Positions 6,089-10,584 of a stretch of 10,584 nt of DNA are shown one piece after another. The notes under the pieces were generated by a model. It was given only the letters and a program-made list of their open reading frames with translations, was not told the origin of the DNA and did no database searches. Every line of letters begins with the position of its first letter. Within the stretch, counting starts at the first letter, position 1. The stretch comes from Candidatus Aminicenantota bacterium (GTDB lineage Bacteria; Acidobacteriota; Aminicenantia; JAMOAD01), in NCBI GenBank assembly GCA_027070475.1, contig JALXDT010000329.1:1-10584 (forward strand), read 5' to 3'. The position numbers and the translations under genes were made by a program.

Positions 6089-8154
6089 TGAGTGAATATA
6101 TACTTGAGATTCTTGTTGAGGATTTGCCTCCTTCACATTTAAAAATAGGTTTGGAACAGTTAAAATCAAAGTTTGAAGAGGAGTTGGAGAAGAATAGAAT
6201 AGAATTTGAAAAGATTGAAACAATAGGTACAAAGAGAAGATTAGTTGTTAGTGTAAAAGGAATTTCAGAATCTCAAAAATCAGAAGAAGAGGTCATTTTA
6301 GGTCCATCCAAGAAGATAGCCTATGATGAAAACGGGGAACCCACTAAAGCAGCCATCGGTTTTGCAAGATCAAAAGGAAAGGATGTTGAAGAGCTTGAAA
6401 TAATAGAGACTCCAAAAGGTGAATATGTAGGATTGAAGATATTAAAGGAGAAAAAGGAAACAATTGAGATTCTAAAAAAAATAATCCCTGAAATAATAGA
6501 TTCCATCTCTTTTCCGAAAAATATGAAATGGAATGAGACAGGGGTGCTTTTTTCAAGACCTATAAGGGGGTTTCTTTCTCTTTTTGATAAAAAGATTGTC
6601 AATTTTGAATACGCAAATTTGGAAGCTTCCAACAGAACAAGAGGACATAGAATCCTTGCAGATGATGAAGAGATAACGATTTCAAAAGTTTCCAAATATG
6701 AGGAATCTTTAAAATCAAACCATGTAATTTTAAGAAAAGAGGATAGGCTTTCAATTATTCAGAGTGAAATAAAAAAGATAGAGGAGGAGCTTGACATTAA
6801 AATTGTTGAAAATGAAGAATTATTGGATGAACTTGTTGATATGGTGGAATATCCTGTTGCCTTTACAGGTACCTTTTCTGATGAGTATTTAAAAATTCCT
6901 TTTGAAATAATAGAGATATTTTTAAAGCAGGAAAAGAGACTCTTTTTATCAAGAAACCAGTTAGGAGAATTAATAGGAAGATTCATAGGGGTGGCGGATG
7001 CATCTGAAGATGCAAAACCTTATATTGTTAAAGGATTTGAAAGGGTAGTTAGAGCTACTCTTGAAGATGCAAAATTCTTCTGGGAAAATGATCTTAAACT
7101 TGATCTTGATCAACTTTTCGATGAGCTGAAAGGATATAGCTTTGAAAAGAAACTGGGGACTTACTATGATAAAACATTGAGAATGGAGGCTCTTGCTGAA
7201 GAAATGATAAAAGATAGTGAAGATGATTTCAAAGAAAAGATTAAAAAAGCTGTCAAATACTCAAAAGTTGATCAATTAACTGAAATGGTGAAAGAGTTTC
7301 CTGCTCTTCAGGGTATAATGGGAGGACTTTATCTTAAGGAAAGAGGTGAGGATGAAGTTGTATGGAAGGCTGTTTATGAGCAGTATAAACCTCAAAACCT
7401 TGAAGACTCAATTCCATCTATCTATAGTGGTAAGATATTATCCCTTGCCGATAGGTTGGACAGTTTAATCGGTGCTTTTATAATTGGTATGGAAGTTTCA
7501 GGAGATAAAGACCCCTTTGGGTTAAGAAGGCTGGGAAATACAATCGTAAAACTTTTAATTGAGGGAGAGCTTGATTTTGAGCTGTTATCTCTCTTTGAAA
7601 AATCCTTGAATCTCTATGATAATATTGAAAAATCCAAAGAGGATTTGGCAGCAACATTTCTGGATTTTATGGAGCAGAGATTCAGATTTTATTGCACAAA
7701 TTTTAAGAATATAGATTATGATGTTTTAAATGCAGTTCTTAAAACAGGATTTTCAAATGTTTACCTTGACTTTCAAAGAGCTTTTTCTGTTCAAAAAACA
7801 AAGCAGAATGAGAATTTCAGGAAACTGATTATTTCTTACAAAAGAGTTAAAAATATTGTTAAAGGCAAAGAAAAGTTTTATTTTAATGAAGAAGGTCTTG
7901 TGGAAAAAGAAGAGAAAGCTCTTTATGATATATTCAAAGCAGTGGAAGAGGAGGTTTTAGAAGAGGTAAAGAGAAGGAATTTTTTAAAAGCAGAAGAAAT
8001 ATTAATTACATTAAGACCATTCATTGATGCATACTTTGATTCTGTAATGGTAATGGTAGAAGATGAAGAACTCAAAAACAACAGGATTGCTATGCTCCAG
8101 AGAATATCCTCTCTCTTTGAAAAGATTGCTGATTTTAATGAAATTATTGTATAA
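6088..8154 (+). CDS. glyS: Glycyl-tRNA synthetase beta subunit
   Basis: At 688 residues this matches the usual length of bacterial GlyS, which binds tRNA-Gly and is needed for aminoacylation by GlyQ. The N-terminal YILEILVEDLPPSHL corresponds to the family's E-I-x-x-E-E-x-P start. A central segment (about 388-412) reads KYSKVDQLTEMVKEFPALQG, the conserved D-x-x-T-x-M-V-x-E-F-x-x-L-Q-G block. GMEVSGDKDPFGLRR (467-481) is the family's G-x-x-x-x-G-x-x-D-P-F-x-L-R-R signature. The C-terminal 100 or so residues are the helical DALR-type anticodon-binding domain (FLKAEEILITLRPFIDAYFD). GGAGG at about 6072-6076 supports the ATG at 6088, which overlaps the glyQ stop by one base (TAATG), implying coupled translation. 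Nothing suggests truncation. Confidence 0.96.
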   Translation: MSEYILEILVEDLPPSHLKIGLEQLKSKFEEELEKNRIEFEKIETIGTKRRLVVSVKGISESQKSEEEVILGPSKKIAYDENGEPTKAAIGFARSKGKDVEELEIIETPKGEYVGLKILKEKKETIEILKKIIPEIIDSISFPKNMKWNETGVLFSRPIRGFLSLFDKKIVNFEYANLEASNRTRGHRILADDEEITISKVSKYEESLKSNHVILRKEDRLSIIQSEIKKIEEELDIKIVENEELLDELVDMVEYPVAFTGTFSDEYLKIPFEIIEIFLKQEKRLFLSRNQLGELIGRFIGVADASEDAKPYIVKGFERVVRATLEDAKFFWENDLKLDLDQLFDELKGYSFEKKLGTYYDKTLRMEALAEEMIKDSEDDFKEKIKKAVKYSKVDQLTEMVKEFPALQGIMGGLYLKERGEDEVVWKAVYEQYKPQNLEDSIPSIYSGKILSLADRLDSLIGAFIIGMEVSGDKDPFGLRRLGNTIVKLLIEGELDFELLSLFEKSLNLYDNIEKSKEDLAATFLDFMEQRFRFYCTNFKNIDYDVLNAVLKTGFSNVYLDFQRAFSVQKTKQNENFRKLIISYKRVKNIVKGKEKFYFNEEGLVEKEEKALYDIFKAVEEEVLEEVKRRNFLKAEEILITLRPFIDAYFDSVMVMVEDEELKNNRIAMLQRISSLFEKIADFNEIIV

Positions 8155-8162
8155 GGAGGTGA
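8153..8162 (+). promoter_or_regulatory. Unusually complete Shine-Dalgarno sequence before the diiron-protein gene
   Basis: AAGGAGGTGA overlaps the glyS stop codon and is complementary to ten bases of the standard bacterial 16S rRNA 3' end. It lies just before the ATG at 8164, about 4 bases after GGAGG. It is the strongest such site in the window and suggests this gene is translated more strongly than its neighbours, or independently of glyS. Confidence 0.75.
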
Positions 8163-8163
8163 A

Positions 8164-8901
8164 ATGAGTACCTATGATGAACATCTTCCCCATCTTGTAA
8201 GGGGAACAGAGGATATTTACTGGGTTGGTTTTGCTGATAGAAAGGTTGGGTTTTCAAATAATCCCTATCTTATTGTGGATGGCGATGAAGCTATGCTAAT
8301 AGATCCCGGTTCAAGAGCCCCGGAGCATTACAGAGTTGTACATAACAAGGTTGCTAAAGTTCTTAGAGGTGATTTTGAAAAAATCAAATACATGATGGTT
8401 CAGCATCAGGATCCTGATCTATGTGCTGCTTTACCTCTCTTTGAGGTAATCGTAAATCCTGAGGTTAAAATTTATGCACAATCAAGATCCGCGCTTTTTT
8501 TAAGATATTATGGGGTGAACTCTGAAGTTGTCCCAATTGAAGATGGAGATGAATTTGTCTTTGCAAGTGGAAGAAAGCTAACTTTCATAACCACTCCATA
8601 TGTGCATTTTGCAGGATCACATGTCACTTATGATCACAAAACAAAATCTCTTTTTTCAAGCGATATTTTCGGCGGATTCAGTATTAACTGGTCTCTATAT
8701 GCTAACAAATACTATCTTGAAGCTTTTAAAGCATTTACAGAACCTTATATAGGCTCAAAAGAAGCTCTCTTATCAGCTTTAGAGAAAATATCGGCTTTTG
8801 AAATAGAGAGAATTCTTCCTCAGCATGGATCTATAATAGATGAGGATATTGATAAGTATATTGAAGCTGCTAAAAATCTTGAAGTTGCCCAATGGATTTA
8901 G
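8164..8901 (+). CDS. Stand-alone oxygen-binding diiron domain protein (flavodiiron-type metallo-beta-lactamase fold)
   Basis: This 245-residue protein has the metallo-beta-lactamase fold of flavodiiron proteins. Those enzymes reduce O2 or NO at a diiron site using a fused C-terminal flavodoxin domain, which is absent here (family length is about 400). The expected ligand ladder is present: His81-x-Asp83-x-Asp85, then after exactly 62 residues His148, after exactly 18 residues Asp167, and His221 in LPQHGS. The first two spacings equal those of the flavodiiron motif HxExD-x62-H-x18-D. The second ligand is Asp instead of Glu, and Leu86 follows where flavodiiron proteins have His. The start DIYWVGFADRK and LIDPGS are also typical. 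No signal peptide, so cytoplasmic. It may scavenge or sense O2 or NO with electrons from a separate flavoprotein or rubredoxin; no such partner is seen nearby. It lies 9 bp from glyS and 9 bp from the next gene, so it is part of the operon. The fold call is firm, the activity inferred. Confidence 0.8.
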   Translation: MSTYDEHLPHLVRGTEDIYWVGFADRKVGFSNNPYLIVDGDEAMLIDPGSRAPEHYRVVHNKVAKVLRGDFEKIKYMMVQHQDPDLCAALPLFEVIVNPEVKIYAQSRSALFLRYYGVNSEVVPIEDGDEFVFASGRKLTFITTPYVHFAGSHVTYDHKTKSLFSSDIFGGFSINWSLYANKYYLEAFKAFTEPYIGSKEALLSALEKISAFEIERILPQHGSIIDEDIDKYIEAAKNLEVAQWI

Positions 8902-8910
8902 GAGGGAAGG

Positions 8911-9153
8911 ATGAATAGAGTGGAATTTTTGAAAAAGGTTGTTGAAAGAGGTTTAGGGATTTATGGAATAGATATAATAGGTAAAATGCTTGAAGAAAGT
9001 GGAATTGATATGGATATGGAGGGAAACATAAAATTTAAAAAGAGTGAAGATGTGGCGATTAAAACTTTCTTTGACAAATATTCCTCTCTAACTCCTGTGG
9101 CAAAAATGAACCTGCAAATGCTTGCAAAAAAATATAAGTTTTTACTTGAGTAA
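8911..9153 (+). CDS. Small protein of unknown function (80 aa)
   Basis: I do not recognise a family. The 80 residues are charged and look mainly helical: a first amphipathic helix (VEFLKKVVERGLGIYGIDIIGKMLEESG), a short polar, acidic turn (IDMDMEGNIKF), then a second helical half ending SLTPVAKMNLQMLAKKYKFL. There is no Cys, no membrane segment, no signal peptide and no obvious DNA-binding motif. It is a real gene by context: GGAGGGAAGG directly precedes the ATG, the spacing to the diiron-protein gene is 9 bp and to pyk 15 bp, and codon use looks like that of its neighbours. The position right after the diiron gene suggests a partner or regulator of that protein, but this is only inference from adjacency. 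Confidence 0.75.
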   Translation: MNRVEFLKKVVERGLGIYGIDIIGKMLEESGIDMDMEGNIKFKKSEDVAIKTFFDKYSSLTPVAKMNLQMLAKKYKFLLE

Positions 9154-9168
9154 ATAAGGGAGGGTAGT

Positions 9169-10584
9169 ATGAATTTAAAAAAACTTGCAAGGACCAAGTT
9201 GGTTTGTACCATAGGGCCTGCTTCATCAAGCCCGAAAGTTTTAAAAGCTTTGATCAAAGAGGGACTTGATGTTGCAAGAATAAATTTTTCACACGGTAAT
9301 TATGAGGAGTATAAAAAAATAATCAAAAACATAAGAGAAATTTCAGAAGAGCTTGAAAAACCTGTAGCAATTCTTCAGGATTTAAGAGGTCCAAAATTGA
9401 GAGTAGGGAAAATAAGGGGAGGAAGCATTAATCTCAAAAAAGGAAAGGAATTAATAATTACCACAAAAGAGATTGAAGGTAAAGAAGGCATAGTCCCAAC
9501 AGATTATAAACTATTGCCTAAATTTGTAAAAAAAGGGGAAACAATCTTAATGGATGATGGGAACATTGAGCTTAAAGTTATTAATGTTAAAAAAGATGAA
9601 ATTATAACAAAAGTTGTAGTAGGCGGTATTTTAAAATCCAATAAAGGAATTAATCTTCCCAACACAAAATTAAATATTCCAGCTTTAACAGATAAGGATA
9701 AAAGGGATGTTAATTTTGGAGTAGAAAATAAGGTTGATTTTATTGCCCTTTCCTTTGTTCAAAAAGCTCAGGATATTAAAGATTTAAAGAAAATATTAAA
9801 AGCTAAAAAAGCTGACATTCCAATTATTGCAAAAATAGAAAAACCTGATGCCATTAAAAATCTTGATGAAATAGTTGAGGAAGCTGATGGTGTAATGGTA
9901 GCAAGAGGGGATCTTGGGGTTGAAATGAAAGAGGAGATGGTTCCAATTCTTCAAAAAGAGATAATAAAAAAAGCTTCAAGAAAAGGGAAAATAGTTATTA
10001 CGGCAACGCAGATGCTGGAATCAATGATTGAAAAACCAAGGCCAACAAGAGCTGAAGCAACGGATGTATCCAATGCTATCCTTGATATGACAGATGCAGT
10101 CATGCTTTCAGGAGAAACAGCTGTAGGAAAATATCCTGTTAAAGCGGTTAAAATTATTAAAAATATCGCGTGCATAACAGAAAATTCTCCTTATTTTAAT
10201 CCTAATATTGAGCTTGAAGTCAAACCTTCAAAAAAGGTCGGAGATGCTATCGTAAAATCAGCTGTGGATATTGCTAAAGAACTTAATGCCAAGCTTATAG
10301 TCGTTTTCAGCTGGTCTGGTTCAACAGCTTTAATGCTTTCAAAGCATAAACCTTCTGTTCCAATTATAGCTTTTTCACCGGAGGAGAGTGTAATAAAGCG
10401 CATGTCATTATTCTGGGGTGTGACCCCTTTTTACCTTGAATACAGACCCAATACAGATATTCTTTTAGCAGAAGGAGAAACAATTCTCCTTGATAAAGGA
10501 ATAATAAAAAGAGGAGATTTGATTATAATGATAGGTGGTGTAACCCCTATTAAGGGAGCTACAAATATGCTAAGAGCAATAAGA
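9169..10584 (+). CDS. pyk: Pyruvate kinase (3' end cut by window edge, nearly complete)
   Basis: The frame runs 472 codons from the ATG at 9169 to the edge without a stop. Pyruvate kinases of this type are about 470-480 residues, so only a few residues are probably missing. It transfers phosphate from phosphoenolpyruvate to ADP. Landmarks: N-terminal ARTKLVCTIGPASSS, VARINFSHGN, LQDLRGPKLRVG, a B-domain at roughly residues 70-165, the active-site signature IIAKIEKPDAI with catalytic Lys222 and Mg-binding Glu224, MVARGDLGVE (243-252, with the second metal ligand Asp248), TATQMLESMI and RPTRAEATDVSNAI, then a C-domain with FSWSGSTALMLSKHKP and a final GGVTPIKGATNML. There is no sign of a fused PEP-utiliser domain so far, although an extension beyond the edge cannot be excluded. 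The start follows GGGAGGG and a 15-bp gap from the small unknown gene, so it appears co-transcribed. Confidence 0.95.
   Translation, partial: MNLKKLARTKLVCTIGPASSSPKVLKALIKEGLDVARINFSHGNYEEYKKIIKNIREISEELEKPVAILQDLRGPKLRVGKIRGGSINLKKGKELIITTKEIEGKEGIVPTDYKLLPKFVKKGETILMDDGNIELKVINVKKDEIITKVVVGGILKSNKGINLPNTKLNIPALTDKDKRDVNFGVENKVDFIALSFVQKAQDIKDLKKILKAKKADIPIIAKIEKPDAIKNLDEIVEEADGVMVARGDLGVEMKEEMVPILQKEIIKKASRKGKIVITATQMLESMIEKPRPTRAEATDVSNAILDMTDAVMLSGETAVGKYPVKAVKIIKNIACITENSPYFNPNIELEVKPSKKVGDAIVKSAVDIAKELNAKLIVVFSWSGSTALMLSKHKPSVPIIAFSPEESVIKRMSLFWGVTPFYLEYRPNTDILLAEGETILLDKGIIKRGDLIIMIGGVTPIKGATNMLRAIR

Noticed and set aside
6321..6986. Minus-strand open frames inside glyS
   Set aside because: They are Ser/Phe/Ile-rich antisense shadows of Glu/Lys-rich coding sequence, without ribosome binding sites or family resemblance.
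6999..7014. Inverted repeat TGCATCT-GA-AGATGCA
   Set aside because: It lies inside glyS and encodes part of DASEDA. The loop is 2 nt, there is no T run and no regulatory context, so chance is the simplest explanation.
8961..9257. Minus-strand open frame across the small unknown gene and the pyk start
   Set aside because: It runs antisense through two supported genes and the protein has no recognisable features.
9951..10403. Two minus-strand open frames inside pyk
   Set aside because: They are antisense shadows of well-conserved pyruvate kinase coding sequence.

Overview
The window is AT-rich bacterial DNA, roughly one third G+C by eye, with short intergenic gaps and strong AGGAGG-type ribosome binding sites. 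Three things rule out an archaeal or eukaryotic origin: the bacterial two-subunit glycyl-tRNA synthetase (GlyQ plus GlyS), a lipoprotein-type signal peptide, and sigma70-like promoter elements. The split glycine decarboxylase (GcvPA plus GcvPB) and an oxygen-binding diiron (flavodiiron-like) protein fit an anaerobe or microaerophile, possibly a thermophile or a candidate-phylum lineage. I cannot name the taxon from sequence alone.

Layout. Bases 2-436 (+) are the 3' end of a saccharopine dehydrogenase/reductase-like gene cut by the left edge. A 97-bp convergent gap with no convincing terminator separates it from a minus-strand gene (534-1898) for a lipoprotein with a glycosidase-like TIM barrel related to the GH114/polygalactosaminidase type. 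A 179-bp divergent region (1899-2077) carries a perfect extended -10 element almost touching the lipoprotein start codon and, facing the other way, a TTGACA promoter for gcvH.

From 2078 to the right edge everything lies on the + strand with gaps of at most 15 bp or overlaps, so it looks like one long operon of eight genes: gcvH - gcvPA - gcvPB - glyQ - glyS - diiron beta-lactamase-fold protein - 80-residue unknown - pyk (cut by the right edge just before its stop codon).

How the genes may work together. GcvPA/PB decarboxylate glycine and load the aminomethyl group onto the lipoyl arm of GcvH. GlyQS charges tRNA-Gly from the same glycine pool. Pyruvate kinase closes lower glycolysis. The T protein (gcvT) and L protein (dihydrolipoamide dehydrogenase) needed to finish the glycine cleavage cycle are not in the window. 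The diiron protein and the small unknown protein embedded between glyS and pyk are the least explained part of the operon. No tRNA, rRNA, CRISPR, insertion sequence or phage gene was seen, and nothing here amounts to a clearly new system. The most unusual items are the stand-alone diiron domain with its 80-residue partner and the predicted leaderless lipoprotein gene.
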